The notes beneath the pieces were generated by a model. The model saw only the letters and a list, made by a program, of their open reading frames with translations. It was not told where the DNA came from and searched no databases. A stretch of DNA of 64,000 bases from Reclinomonas americana ATCC 50394 (lineage: Eukaryota > Jakobida > Jakobea > Jakobida): NCBI GenBank assembly GCA_048213135.1, contig PS015009.1:434001-498000 (forward strand), written 5' to 3'. Below, piece by piece: positions 19,301 through 28,570 of the stretch. How positions within the stretch are numbered: position 1 is the first letter of the stretch; each line of letters opens with the position of its first letter. The position numbers and the translations under genes were made by a program.

Positions 19301-22300
19301 ATTCCAGCGCGTTGATCTGGCGCAGGATCACCTGGCTGTGCGTCCACGACAACTCGATCACACGGCTGATCATGTAATGATCCTGGTATTTATTGACGAG
19401 GTTATAACAATTATCTTTTGTATCGGCAATGCCATATACCATATCCACCATGGCAGATTCACCGGGTTCAATGGTAATGCGGTACCGGATAGCCACAACA
19501 GGATCCAGCACAGCACCCTCGGTGCCGGTAAGTGGGCCGGTTTTGCCAAGTACCTGTGCATTGGAGAGATTTCTTCCCCGGCCAATGAATTTGGCCCTGT
19601 CTGTTTCATACGACACTTCCTGCACTTTGGCGCCGGACACTTTCATCAGGTGAAACATGAATGGTGGTTTCTCATCCACCGACCTGGGGCGTCGTGAACA
19701 AAGGATCGCGTTTTTCTGCTGCAGTATCTCTGTCTGTATAAATAATTTATTAAACGCAGGATGAAGTTCATCGGCTATAGGTACGGTAAGCACCACTTCG
19801 GCATAACTGATCACTTCTATATTGCGCACCTTGCGTGACCGATTGGTGAGGTGTACCCGTCTCAGTTCAATATCATCTTCAGGAGACACCACGATCTCTG
19901 TGTGCGTTTCGATGCCCTGGTCGCGGCGCCGGAATTCGGCCTTACCCTGTGAAAATACCGCTTCGTAACTATCGCCCTTGCCCAGTACCGGCTGGTGGGC
20001 GTTGGACCATACCACATCATTATCAGCATCACGGATGAAACAAAATATCCCGGTATTGTCGCAGGTGCTGTCCTCACGCCAACGGTTAATCGCCGTTTGT
20101 TTCCAGCGGCTGTATCCTCCGCCGGCATTAGTGATCATTACATTGTAATTGCCATTGGACAACAGTTGTACTTCCGGAATTATGGTATCAGGTGTACTGA
20201 TCACCCGCATGGGCGTTTCCGCTCCGCTGATCAGGCCCGCTGCATCTGCAATATGTGCGGAAGGTGAATAAAAAGTGGTTACCCTGGGAATACGTTCCTG
20301 CAGCAAAAGAAGCGTGGTCTTTACCTGTACATCGGATTCAAATCTTTTTTGCATGGGCTGATCAAGCAGCAGGTAAGCCAGTGAAAGAAAACCCATGCCC
20401 TGGTGGTGCGCCATAAAAGACTGTATAACGGTATGTGTTTTCCTGCCCGGCTGACGCGACGCGGTGTAGTCAATCGCTTCATAAAAACCATACTGTCCTT
20501 CAAAACCCAGTTCTTTCATGCGTTGCATGTTCTGCCATGCCTCTTCGGGAGCAACCATCAGCGACATCAGCGTGGCATAAGGCGCTATCACCAGGTCCTC
20601 TCCCAGCCCGCGTTTGAAGCCCAATCCCGGTACACCGAAAGCCCGGTACTGGTAATTGAGGCTGGCATCTACCATATTGTACCCCGACTCTGAAATACCC
20701 CAGGGCACATTCCGTTTTTTTCCATAGTCAATCTGTTTTTGTACAACGGCTTTGTAGGTCTGTTCGAGCAGGGTATTTTCATACGATGGCATGATCAGCA
20801 ATGGCATCAGGTATTCAAACATGGAGCCGCTCCACGACAGCAGGATAGGCATGGCGCCGGCATTGGTCAGTTGCCTGCCCAGTGCAAACCAGCTCTCCTG
20901 TGGTATCTTACCCTGGGCTATACCGAGGAAGGCAGCCAGCCTGGCTTCTGAGGCCAGCAGGTCATAATAGCTGTTGTCCTTACGATGTTCATCTGCATTA
21001 TAACCGATAGCCAGCAGGTGTTGCGTTCTGTCGTACAGGAAACCATAATCAATATTACAGTACTCATCACATTTCAGTTGCACCGTATCCGCATCAGTAA
21101 AAAATTGCCGCAACCGTTCTACAGATGCCGTCACCGCTTTTTCATATTCACCCAGCAACTGGCGTTTTGCTGTATCGTTTTCGGCCGGCAATTGTTCATG
21201 CAGGGTTTCCAGGAAACGATGGTTACCGGTTTCAAGCGCTTCATAAGTGGGTATGTCCAGTTCCGTACCGGCAAGCAGGCCCTGGTATTTTTCCGGCAAC
21301 GGCGGCAGGTTCAACCAGGGCAGGAACGCGATGCACTCGTCACGCATTTCTTCCAGTTGCGACAGCGTATTTTTTTCCCATCCTGCGGTAACACTCATCT
21401 TGCTGATAAACGCAATCAGGCGGCTAAGCTCTGCTACGGTAGCCGCGAAAGAGACGGGCTTATTGCGGCACACCTGTTCCAGCTCCGACTGCAGTTGTTG
21501 CTGACCGGCATGAACAACCTGCTCACCCGCCATGCGAACGGTATCCAGCAGGCCTTCAAAAAACCTGCCCGGGATTACCTTGTCCACCCGGAGCGACAAC
21601 ACGCCTTGTTTGAGTGTAATAAGATGACCGGCAAAATTGCCACTGTCTACCGTAGAAATATATTTCGGGTGAAGCGGTTCCAGCGTAACCGTATCATACC
21701 AGTTGTAAAGATGGCCACGAAAGCGTCCCATTTTATCAAGCGATGTAAGGGTGCGGTTGCTCCTGCTGAGCAACTTTCCTGCAGTGATGTATCCAAAATC
21801 ATACGCGGCAAGATTCGATAATAAAGAGAGACCGATATTGGTAGGTGATGTACGATGAGCGATGCGCTCCACGGGATTTTCCTGGTAGTTATCCGGCGGC
21901 AGCCAGTTATCGTGGTCTCCCACAAATGTTTCAAAAAAAGCCCAGATCTTTCTTGCCGTAGTATAGAGCGCCGCGACTTGCCCGACAGTAAGATCCGACT
22001 TGCGGACGGTAAGCGGGAAGCTGATGGTTCGTGTAATATAGGGCGATGCCAGCCACAGGATCAGAAAAGGCAAGGCAATGGCAAATGAAACCGGGTTGTA
22101 AGAGAGAAGATAAATAAAAAGCGATGCGGATAACACCACAGGGAACCACATCTTTACATATTCACCAAGTATGGAATTGTGCCAGTTCTTTTTAGCACTG
22201 CCAAAAGGATTCCACTGCAGCAGTTTGCGGCGTGAAATGTAAACCCGCCACAGTGTTCGAACTATTGCATCGGTATTGATGTACGCCTCGTAAGGAATAC

Positions 22301-25046
22301 AGATCAGCGTTATGATATGCTGTATAAAATGATTGGCAGATGAGCGGATGCAAAACAGTACGTGCTGCGAAAGCAATTCATCTTTTGGTTTATTGAGCAG
22401 CTGCCCCGTAAGCGATATGATCGGCGGCAGGAAAACAATCGCCGTTACCGTCAGTGTCCAGAACCAGGAAACAGCAGAGATCAGCCAGCCATACAATAAC
22501 AATAACAAAAGCGCACCGGGTACCAGGCTGCGACGAAGGTTATCAAATATTTTCCATTGCCCTAAACGCGACAAGGGGTTACTTCTCAGTTTACCATCGG
22601 ATGAAGGAATGAAAGGGAAGGTCCATGCAGCGATCTGCCAGTCGCCCCGGATCCAGCGATGACGCCGTTGCATATCCGTGCTGTATTGTGATGGATATTC
22701 TTCATACAATTGAACATCCGTCAGTAATCCTGAACGAACATAATTGCCTTCCAGCAGATCGTGGCTCAATATCCTGTTATCCGGGAAACGGTTGCTCAAT
22801 ACCTGGTCAAATACTTTCAGATCGTAGATGCCTTTACCAATGAAAGAGCCTTCACGAAAAATATCCTGGTACACATCTGATATGGCCTTGGTATAAGGAT
22901 CAGTGCCCTGGTCATTCGAGTGGATACGTGCAAAAAGCGATGCATTGTTGTGCGGCAAAGTATTGGAAACCCGGGGTTGCAAAATGGTATATCCTTCGGT
23001 AACGATTCTTTTCTTCTGAGAATATACCGGTTGATTGAGCGGGTGTGCCATGGTGCCGATCATCTTCGAAGCCGTGTCACGCGGCAACTGTGTATCGGTA
23101 TCCAGGGTGATGATGTACCTGATGCCGGGATACACTTCATCGTCACCAACGATCAATGAAAAAGCGGAGCGGTTATTATGAATAAGCAACGCGTTCAGGT
23201 CTTCAAGTTTTCCTCTTTTCCTTTCATATCCCATCCATAATTTTTCACGTGCATTCCATTTTCTCGGGCGATGAAAAAGAAAGAAGATGTCATTTTTATC
23301 TCGGCCGTATTTCCTGTTCAATGCAATGATCTTTTCACCTGCCAGGTCGGTGAGCATTTCATCTTCCGGCTGATGTTCTTCCTTTGCATCTTTAAAATCG
23401 GTGAGTAACGCGAAATGAATATGCTCATCCCTGTTGGCGAGAAAGCGCACTTCCAGGTCTTCTACCAATTCTTCGATGGCGTTTACATCGGTGATCATGG
23501 TAGGTACCACCACCAGGGTTTTGCAGGAAGCAGGCACACCTTTGGAGAAATCCAGCTTAGGCAAAAGACAGGGCCTGGCCAGCAGTGCGGATATCCAGTT
23601 CACCAATGACAAAGCCAGTTGACTTATAGCAATTGCAGATAATAAGGTGACCCCGATAACGATCCATTTATTGACACCCTCGCCATATATTTCGTTAAAT
23701 GGTATCCAGGTGAGCAATAACGTAAGTACCAGTATGGCACCGGTATAACCTGCAAGCGGTATCTTATTAAAAAATTTGCGGCATTTTTCCCTGAATGACA
23801 AACGTACCTTCGCAAACTTTTCAATAACAGGCAATCCTTTATCTACCAGGTAATAACCGATATGCGCTGTTTTTTCCGCTGCGGTGCTGCCCGACGCCAG
23901 TTGCACCAGCTTATTGGCAATGGCCATTTCAGAAAGGTTACCTTTCTTGGCAATACGTTCGAGCGCATGACGATACTGGTCGCGGGTATAAAAATCCATG
24001 CGGGTGTACGTGTCATCTTTCCGCAATATTTTTTCAACCAGACTGGCTTCTTCCACAAATTCTCTCCAGTCGTGCGAACTCAGGAAACGCAGTCCGTTAA
24101 TACTGTTACTGATGGAGAGTTGATCCGCAGCCTGCATCTGGTTTTCCAGGTGTATCATTTCTGCCGTACTGAAACCCGATTCCGCAACACGCTGTTCGAT
24201 CCAGTTCAGCGGAAGCGCCATCGTTGTTCCTTTTTCCTGCAGCCTGCGGGTAAATTCCGCGATGAAGGAACTGTCCATAGGCGGGTTGGCCCTCGTCATA
24301 TCCGCAATGACCAGCACAAGGTTCTTGGGATCGGTTTCGATGGTGTGCATCATTTCATCGACCCAGTAATTCGCATGGTTCTTACTTTCAATATCAATCG
24401 CGATCTGTATGGCGATGCGTCTTAAATTCTCTATCAGCGCCAGCCGCAGCATGATGGGCACGGCCCACAATTCACCCAGCTGTAATGAGGTTACCGACTG
24501 GTACGAGTTGATGAAGCCGGTAAGGTTTCCAAGCGTTACGCGACCATCCGTATGTGAAATAATTTCCACAGCAATGGCATATACCCTGGGGTAACCTGCA
24601 TAATCGCCGTGAAGCAGTTGCGGAAGTCCTTTACTGTATCCTTTGGGTAAATGTTTTTTTGCCAGGTATATCTGTTCTTCAATCAGGTAAAAATTATCAA
24701 GAAGCCACTCTCCCGCCGGTATCACCCGGTTGTTTTGTTTAACCGATTGGGTCAGCATACCATGTACATCCATCAATATGTCTTCATTTTCAGCGAGTCG
24801 CTTCAACAGTTGTTCAGCTGTATTTTCCCTTACTTCGGTATGACTTTTCGCCAATGTAATGGCATAACGTTCCAATTGTTCTTCGGTAAATAATTCGGAA
24901 CGGAAGGGTGGCTTTTCGTTTGCATATTCCCGTATGCGGTTGTATCCAAAAAAAGGAATAAAAATATTCTTCTTAAGCGTTGCTATGGCCTGCGGAAGAA
25001 TTTCAAAGATGTCGCTCTGCTGCGTTTTTCTTCTGGAAAATTTCAT
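16362..25046 (-). CDS. Cyclic beta-1,2-glucan synthase-like protein (NdvB/Cgs family)
   Basis: A giant protein of about 2,894 aa. Layout: an N-terminal region with predicted helices (1-430), transmembrane segments (about 430-490), a GT84-type glycosyltransferase core with ITLDTDTQLP near residue 645 and RRHRWIRGDWQ near 797, more membrane segments (about 870-1010), a glucoamylase-like region with GISESGYNMVDASLNYQYRAFG near 1450, and two carbohydrate-binding/phosphorylase-like modules ending in a GH94 domain with MGSGDWNDGMDRVGHHGKGES near 2580. This order matches the cyclic beta-1,2-glucan synthases of Rhizobiales, which initiate, elongate, trim and cyclise glucan. I start at 25046, where AAGGA lies 7-8 nt upstream; the frame is open to 25094. 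The gene stands alone, convergent with murF. Whether the product is cyclic is not shown by sequence. Confidence 0.85.
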   Translation of the reverse strand: MKFSRRKTQQSDIFEILPQAIATLKKNIFIPFFGYNRIREYANEKPPFRSELFTEEQLERYAITLAKSHTEVRENTAEQLLKRLAENEDILMDVHGMLTQSVKQNNRVIPAGEWLLDNFYLIEEQIYLAKKHLPKGYSKGLPQLLHGDYAGYPRVYAIAVEIISHTDGRVTLGNLTGFINSYQSVTSLQLGELWAVPIMLRLALIENLRRIAIQIAIDIESKNHANYWVDEMMHTIETDPKNLVLVIADMTRANPPMDSSFIAEFTRRLQEKGTTMALPLNWIEQRVAESGFSTAEMIHLENQMQAADQLSISNSINGLRFLSSHDWREFVEEASLVEKILRKDDTYTRMDFYTRDQYRHALERIAKKGNLSEMAIANKLVQLASGSTAAEKTAHIGYYLVDKGLPVIEKFAKVRLSFREKCRKFFNKIPLAGYTGAILVLTLLLTWIPFNEIYGEGVNKWIVIGVTLLSAIAISQLALSLVNWISALLARPCLLPKLDFSKGVPASCKTLVVVPTMITDVNAIEELVEDLEVRFLANRDEHIHFALLTDFKDAKEEHQPEDEMLTDLAGEKIIALNRKYGRDKNDIFFLFHRPRKWNAREKLWMGYERKRGKLEDLNALLIHNNRSAFSLIVGDDEVYPGIRYIITLDTDTQLPRDTASKMIGTMAHPLNQPVYSQKKRIVTEGYTILQPRVSNTLPHNNASLFARIHSNDQGTDPYTKAISDVYQDIFREGSFIGKGIYDLKVFDQVLSNRFPDNRILSHDLLEGNYVRSGLLTDVQLYEEYPSQYSTDMQRRHRWIRGDWQIAAWTFPFIPSSDGKLRSNPLSRLGQWKIFDNLRRSLVPGALLLLLLYGWLISAVSWFWTLTVTAIVFLPPIISLTGQLLNKPKDELLSQHVLFCIRSSANHFIQHIITLICIPYEAYINTDAIVRTLWRVYISRRKLLQWNPFGSAKKNWHNSILGEYVKMWFPVVLSASLFIYLLSYNPVSFAIALPFLILWLASPYITRTISFPLTVRKSDLTVGQVAALYTTARKIWAFFETFVGDHDNWLPPDNYQENPVERIAHRTSPTNIGLSLLSNLAAYDFGYITAGKLLSRSNRTLTSLDKMGRFRGHLYNWYDTVTLEPLHPKYISTVDSGNFAGHLITLKQGVLSLRVDKVIPGRFFEGLLDTVRMAGEQVVHAGQQQLQSELEQVCRNKPVSFAATVAELSRLIAFISKMSVTAGWEKNTLSQLEEMRDECIAFLPWLNLPPLPEKYQGLLAGTELDIPTYEALETGNHRFLETLHEQLPAENDTAKRQLLGEYEKAVTASVERLRQFFTDADTVQLKCDEYCNIDYGFLYDRTQHLLAIGYNADEHRKDNSYYDLLASEARLAAFLGIAQGKIPQESWFALGRQLTNAGAMPILLSWSGSMFEYLMPLLIMPSYENTLLEQTYKAVVQKQIDYGKKRNVPWGISESGYNMVDASLNYQYRAFGVPGLGFKRGLGEDLVIAPYATLMSLMVAPEEAWQNMQRMKELGFEGQYGFYEAIDYTASRQPGRKTHTVIQSFMAHHQGMGFLSLAYLLLDQPMQKRFESDVQVKTTLLLLQERIPRVTTFYSPSAHIADAAGLISGAETPMRVISTPDTIIPEVQLLSNGNYNVMITNAGGGYSRWKQTAINRWREDSTCDNTGIFCFIRDADNDVVWSNAHQPVLGKGDSYEAVFSQGKAEFRRRDQGIETHTEIVVSPEDDIELRRVHLTNRSRKVRNIEVISYAEVVLTVPIADELHPAFNKLFIQTEILQQKNAILCSRRPRSVDEKPPFMFHLMKVSGAKVQEVSYETDRAKFIGRGRNLSNAQVLGKTGPLTGTEGAVLDPVVAIRYRITIEPGESAMVDMVYGIADTKDNCYNLVNKYQDHYMISRVIELSWTHSQVILRQINALESDAQLYAKLAGSIIFANDSLRADASVILKNHLSQSGLWGYSISGDLPIVLVLIEESDNIDLVKQMVQAHAYWRLKGLVVDLVIINDDHGGYRQALQNQILGFIAPGTSMDIKDQPGGIFIRSADQVSNEDRILFQTVAHIVISDSQGTLEEQVNRRSKTRLNIPLLSPTRTDEIVSNPVAIEEELHFFNGRGGFSADGKEYVIITSANETTPAPWSNVLANPTFGSIISESGQSYTWIENAHELRLTPWNNDPVCDLQGEAFYVRDEESGSFWSPAPLPCRSNLPYITRHGYGYSTFQHAENGIYSEMCVYTHLTESVKFISIRLRNDTRRTRKLSLTGYMEWVLGDLRAKSIMHVITEADTSTGALLARNRYNTALDNKVIFFDADDRNRSFTTDRAEFIGRNGLLSSPAAMKRVRLSGRTGAALDPCGVLQVQVELGEGEEREIVFRLGAGKNTDDALTLIRRFEGDEAAHKVLEEIKRYWERTLHTVRVETPDKAVDLLANGWLNYQTLSSRIWARSGFYQSGGAFGFRDQLQDMLSMLHTQPEQAREQVLLCASRQFRKGDVQHWWHPPMGRGVRTTCSDDYLWLPFVTLRYIEVTGDEAVLDEQVHYLEGRSLHSGEESYYDLPIRSDESGSLYEHCVKAIEHGLTFGEHGLPLMGSGDWNDGMDRVGHHGKGESIWLAFFLYDILVRFGELAQSRSDDAVAGKCKQQAALLNSNIQQHGWDGEWYKRAFFDDGTPLGSVENDECKIDSIAQSWSVLSASGDEKRMQQAMASAYKKLVRKEEKIIQLFDPPFDQSDLNPGYIKGYVPGVRENGGQYTHAAVWLTMAFAALGDKEKTWELLQLINPVNHGSTPEKMEVYKVEPYVIAADVYAQPLHKGRGGWTWYTGSAGWMYQLIMEWFIGLKRKGDRLEFRPCLPADWPSVTIHYRFGDSVYHIHYAQEGKQKQEVYLDGVIQQDMFIILKNDRQEHEVKLLF

Positions 25047-25220
25047 AATATATTCCTTTTCGGACTTGGTGATTGAATCTATGCCAATTATCATGCCGCC
25101 GGACTACATATATCTAATGTTCTGATTTAGTGCAGACTGGAAATTTCGCAGGGGTAAGCCTTACAGGCGGTGGTATGTTGCTGTTAAAGAGAATAGCTTC
25201 TGTGTGAAGTTAATGTATTT

Positions 25221-25233
25221 ATTGTTCAACAAT
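25221..25233. promoter_or_regulatory. 13-bp palindrome in the glucan synthase/membrane-protein intergenic region
   Basis: ATTGTT-C-AACAAT is a perfect inverted repeat between the divergent starts at 25046 and 25350. It could be an operator for either gene. The rest of the roughly 300-bp gap shows no gene. Confidence 0.25.
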
Positions 25234-25349
25234 CGGTATATCCCGGTTTGTGAGTAATAAAGTCTACAGTTTCTCCAGGTCGGGCCCGGTACGTAAGTAA
25301 CAACTGCGATGGAACAGGATTTGATATAGTTTTTGTAAATATTGTGATT

Positions 25350-25967
25350 ATGCTCAAGACCATTACCTCTACACGTATCGCCCTGCTTATAGCCGTTTTA
25401 TACCTTATATGTTTCCAGGTATTCCTGTTGCTCCCGCAGAACCTGTGGCTTTGTATCGGGAATGCATTGGTTTTCTCCGCGGTAACGGGGTATACCTTTT
25501 ATACAAGCCGGGTTCGTAATGGGAGGATGACTTTCCCTGCATTGATCAGTATGGGGATGCGTGTGACATTCAATGGTTCATTGATCGCTTTTGCCGGCGC
25601 AATTGTTTTGTCTTTATTGAATTTTTACATGTTTCCCGGCTTAAGTAATCGTTCATTCTTTTCATCAGCCCTTATTGCGAACAGTTCATTTTCAGGATGG
25701 AGAGAACTCATCACACTCCTGTTTGCAAATACATTACTGGTCAACCTGGTTTGCGGAAGCCTGGCTTCCTTCTTTACAGCCGGACTGATCAATGAAAAAA
25801 ATTATCACAGTAGCAGGGGGCCTCTTCCTTCTGTTGATTTATACCGTTCAGTACCACTCGCAAGGAAAAGCAGCGTAAGGAAAAATGCAGAACTTGAAGA
25901 ATATACGGAGGCTGAAACCGGCTGGCTGAATAAAAACCTGGTACTGGAAGCGGAAACGCTGAATTAA
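25350..25967 (+). CDS. Hypothetical membrane protein, four TM segments
   Basis: A 205-aa protein with hydrophobic segments at about residues 10-30, 34-52, 72-95 and 124-150, then a soluble, charged C-terminal tail of about 50 residues (RKSSVRKNAELEEYTEAETG). The N-terminal half resembles DUF4199-like or MFS-fragment membrane proteins, but I cannot place it. The ATG at 25350 is preferred over a GTG two codons earlier. It precedes the FAD oxidoreductase by about 90 nt on the same strand and may share its transcript. Confidence 0.65.
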   Translation: MLKTITSTRIALLIAVLYLICFQVFLLLPQNLWLCIGNALVFSAVTGYTFYTSRVRNGRMTFPALISMGMRVTFNGSLIAFAGAIVLSLLNFYMFPGLSNRSFFSSALIANSSFSGWRELITLLFANTLLVNLVCGSLASFFTAGLINEKNYHSSRGPLPSVDLYRSVPLARKSSVRKNAELEEYTEAETGWLNKNLVLEAETLN

Positions 25968-26060
25968 GATTACCATTTTCATATACACACTACCCTGGTC
26001 CCGTTTTTAATACTACCCGTGAACGATCCTGGTTACGGCAACCCACACCCCATTTCTGTT

Positions 26061-27257
26061 ATGCAACTTTTATCAGGTTATCCTTTCTGGCTGATCAAGG
26101 ACGGGCTGCCTTTTGGATACCCGGCCCTTGAACATTCAGTCACCACAGATGTGGCAGTTATCGGCGGCGGAATTTCCGGCGCACTGATGGGCTATTACCT
26201 CGCCAAAGCCGGTATTCCTGCTGTTATTGCCGACAGGCATACCATTGGCCTGGGCAGCACCTGTGGCAGCACTTCGCTGCTCCAGTATGAGATCGACATT
26301 CCGCTTTCCCGTCTCTCGCAAAAGATCGGTAAGGAAAAAGCTTCGCGGGCATACCGGGTTTGCGCAGAAGCTATCGATCAGCTTAAAGACATTGGCAGGG
26401 ATATAGGGTTTGAACAGATTGAGGACAAAAAGAGTTTGTATTATGCCGCACAGCGCAGTCACAAAAATCTTATAAAGGAAGAGTATGTCGCCCGCAAGGA
26501 AATAGGGCTGGAAGTGGAGTTGCTTTCAGCACGTGAAATAAAAGACAGCTACGGCATTGTTGCACCTTCTGCCATCCTTTCGCACAAGGCTGCGCAGACA
26601 GACGCTTATGCCCTCACGCATGCCCTGCATCAATACGCGTTGCAAAAAGGTATACAGGTATATGACCGTACGCTGGTTGAAAAGATCGATCACCGCAGCA
26701 ATGACGTGGTATTGCACACAAACAGGGGTTACACCATTACCGCCCGGAAACTGGTATTTGCCACAGGTTACGAAACCACGCAATATATCGGCAAAAACAT
26801 GGTTTCTCTCAAAACAACTTATGCTGCGGTTTCGGAACAAATGTGCAGCGATACTTCATTCTGGAAAGACGAAGCCCTCATCTGGAATACGGGTTCGCCT
26901 TACCTGTACCTGCGTACCACACCCGACAGGCGCATCATTGCCGGCGGACGTGATGAGGATATCACCCGTGCGGATTATAACCATATACAGAAGATGACCG
27001 CCAAACTGGTAAAGGACATCAGCCAGGTATTACCCTCCATCAGTTTCCGGCCAGAATTCAGCTGGGCAGGCGTTTTTGCCAATACCGAAGATGGCCTGCC
27101 TTATATTGGCACTTATGAAAAAATGCCGCACAGTTATTTTGCCCTGGGGTTTGGCGGAAACGGCATCACGTTCAGTGCTGTTGCAGCGGAAATGATCATC
27201 GGTATGATAAAGGGAGTGCATGTAAACAACAGCGATATTTTTTCCTTTGACCGGTAA
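26061..27257 (+). CDS. FAD-dependent oxidoreductase (DAO/glycine oxidase family)
   Basis: A 398-aa flavoprotein. The dinucleotide-binding motif VAVIGGGISGALMGYYLAKAG is at residues 31-51. Other family segments are LGSTCGSTSLLQYEID, KLVFATGYETTQYI near 240, TPDRRIIAGGRDED near 300 and the C-terminal GLPYIGTYEKMPHSYFALGFGGNGITFSAVAAEMI, which places the flavin ring. Members of this group oxidise secondary or primary amines of small amino compounds; the substrate cannot be told. I start at the ATG at 26061; a GTG at 26019 would add 14 residues. Followed by a terminator-like hairpin shared with the convergent gene. Confidence 0.85.
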   Translation: MQLLSGYPFWLIKDGLPFGYPALEHSVTTDVAVIGGGISGALMGYYLAKAGIPAVIADRHTIGLGSTCGSTSLLQYEIDIPLSRLSQKIGKEKASRAYRVCAEAIDQLKDIGRDIGFEQIEDKKSLYYAAQRSHKNLIKEEYVARKEIGLEVELLSAREIKDSYGIVAPSAILSHKAAQTDAYALTHALHQYALQKGIQVYDRTLVEKIDHRSNDVVLHTNRGYTITARKLVFATGYETTQYIGKNMVSLKTTYAAVSEQMCSDTSFWKDEALIWNTGSPYLYLRTTPDRRIIAGGRDEDITRADYNHIQKMTAKLVKDISQVLPSISFRPEFSWAGVFANTEDGLPYIGTYEKMPHSYFALGFGGNGITFSAVAAEMIIGMIKGVHVNNSDIFSFDR

Positions 27258-27258
27258 T

Positions 27259-27284
27259 AAAAAAGGAGCAGTATCAACTGCTCC
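27259..27284 (-). terminator. Intrinsic terminator of the PA2169-type gene
   Basis: GGAGCAG (27265-27271) pairs with CTGCTCC (27278-27284) around a 6-nt loop. On the minus strand it is followed by TTTTTTATTA, so it ends the transcript of the gene that stops at 27309; it may also stall the convergent FAD oxidoreductase transcript. Confidence 0.7.
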
Positions 27285-27308
27285 ATGATTCATTAATGAT
27301 GCTACTGA

Positions 27309-27779
27309 TCATTCTTTACCGGCATCCCGGTAGGTTTTGATCAGGTCGTGGCTTCTTTTAAGATCTGCTTTCTGCGAAGCGATCAGTTGCCTTGTCTCCG
27401 TATCCATGTCCGCGTCTGTACCCAGCGCATCGGTGTAGGCACGCTGTGCCGCATCTTCGCCAAATTCGCAGGCCGACAATATCGCTTTCCTGTCGTTGCC
27501 GGAGAAAGTGACTTTCACATCCATCCATGCCCGGTACAGTTTGCCCATGACGGTGGTGCCGCCTTCGGTCTGCCCACCCAGCTCCTGTATGCGTTCTATC
27601 AGGTCTGCATTGTAAGAACGGCTGTCATCTGCCATCTGCCGGAAAATGGTACGCAGGTCAACATCCAGGTCTTTGCTTTCATCGGCTGCTTTTTCGTAAC
27701 CGGATACGCGATCGTTATTGATCTTCACAAGATCGTTCAGCACTTCGATGAGTTTTTCATCTGTTCCAACGGTATTCAT
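27309..27779 (-). CDS. PA2169 family four-helix-bundle protein (DUF2383)
   Basis: A 156-aa, almost entirely helical and acidic protein. It shows the ferritin-like pattern of the DUF2383/PA2169 family: VLNDLVKINNDRVSGYEKAADES, then RTIFRQMADDSRSYNADLIERIQELGG, then ILSACEFGEDAAQRAYTDAL and a last helix with SHDLIKTYRDAGK. Family members are usually stress-induced, small and soluble; some conserve Glu/His metal ligands. Two small genes follow upstream on the same strand (27831-28061, 28067-28243), so it may be part of a stress-response transcript. Confidence 0.85.
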   Translation of the reverse strand: MNTVGTDEKLIEVLNDLVKINNDRVSGYEKAADESKDLDVDLRTIFRQMADDSRSYNADLIERIQELGGQTEGGTTVMGKLYRAWMDVKVTFSGNDRKAILSACEFGEDAAQRAYTDALGTDADMDTETRQLIASQKADLKRSHDLIKTYRDAGKE

Positions 27780-27830
27780 AATTGTACAATTTATAGGTAA
27801 ACAATAATAAAGACATTTCTCTTTTGCCGG

Positions 27831-28061
27831 TCACTGGTCATGCTGCAAAGTCTTTTCTCCATCCTTCACTTCTGTAGCCGCTGTCTTTTTTTGTTCTTCG
27901 GTTTTTGGATTGATGAGCTGCGGTTTCGACTGCCCGTGCGGGAAGCCGGGAAAATCCAGGTCGATCTTTGGATCGGGGTTATCGTATACTTCTTCCCTGT
28001 TACGGATCGGGGTTGTTGCCGTTTTGTTTAAGAAATACCGTTTTGTTCTTTTAGCCATCAT
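27831..28061 (-). CDS. Small polar hypothetical protein
   Basis: A 76-aa charged, probably disordered protein (MMAKRTKRYFLNKT, then NPDPKIDLDFPGFPHGQSKPQLINPKTEEQ). No domain is recognised. The core DFPGFPHG pattern I associate with short Bacteroidota proteins found near stress genes. It ends 51 nt before the PA2169-type start and begins 5 nt after the lipoprotein gene upstream, so transcription as a unit is likely. The start may be either of the two ATGs at 28061 and 28058. Confidence 0.55.
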   Translation of the reverse strand: MMAKRTKRYFLNKTATTPIRNREEVYDNPDPKIDLDFPGFPHGQSKPQLINPKTEEQKKTAATEVKDGEKTLQHDQ

Positions 28062-28066
28062 ATGCG

Positions 28067-28243
28067 TCAGCCTTTTTTACCGCCAAAGATTTTAAACAAA
28101 ATAAAGCCTACCAGTGCCACGCCGCCGATAATGATCAGGAAGCCTGTCCATACCCCGGCTTTAAAAATATCGCCTACCAGTTCGCAGGAGCTCAGCAGGC
28201 AGGTGCACAGGATAAGAATGGGAATGATGATTCTGAGTTTCAT
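28067..28243 (-). CDS. 58-aa lipoprotein with one transmembrane helix
   Basis: A 58-residue open frame with an N-terminal signal/lipobox (LLSSC, Cys20) followed by ELVGDIFKAGVWTG and a second hydrophobic stretch (residues about 35-50), ending KIFGGKKG. Such tiny lipoproteins with a glycine-rich membrane segment are common in Bacteroidota and resemble the small osmotic-stress membrane proteins. The gene is 5 nt upstream of the small polar protein and lies in the same presumed stress unit. Confidence 0.65.
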   Translation of the reverse strand: MKLRIIIPILILCTCLLSSCELVGDIFKAGVWTGFLIIIGGVALVGFILFKIFGGKKG

Positions 28244-28417
28244 AATGAGTAGAGTTTAATGTGAAGAAGAACCTGTTCACACGCATTCATCCGCACCCTA
28301 AACAGTTATAAAAAACCATACCAGCAAAAAAACAAACGATGACAGCATTAAAACGGGGCATATTTTACCCGTGCTGCGTACAGGCGCTGCCCCGCTGGGG
28401 AGTGATGGTAATACTTG

Positions 28418-28512
28418 TTTGTTTTGGGGGATATGCTTAACCGGGGCACAGTTTGGTAGAATGAGGGAGGCGCCAGTGGGCGGTTAGGGTGGAACGCTTG
28501 CGCCAGAGAGAG
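28418..28512. repeat. Dispersed repeat copy A (left of the SIR2 locus)
   Basis: The segment contains GGATATGC, GGTAGAATGA, a GC-rich stretch and GGAACGCTTGCGCCAGAGAG. The same order of blocks is found at 32980-33075 in direct orientation, diverged and with an indel. Most of 28244-28570 is otherwise without a gene. Confidence 0.5.
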
Positions 28513-28570
28513 GTCAAGCCCAACTTGCAGCAATACCAATGTTGTGTGTAGTGCTTATTTAGGTCTCAAA

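Noticed and set aside
28348-28539. 63-aa minus-strand frame left of the SIR2 gene
   Set aside because: It lies across the dispersed repeat copy A and shows no protein-like pattern.
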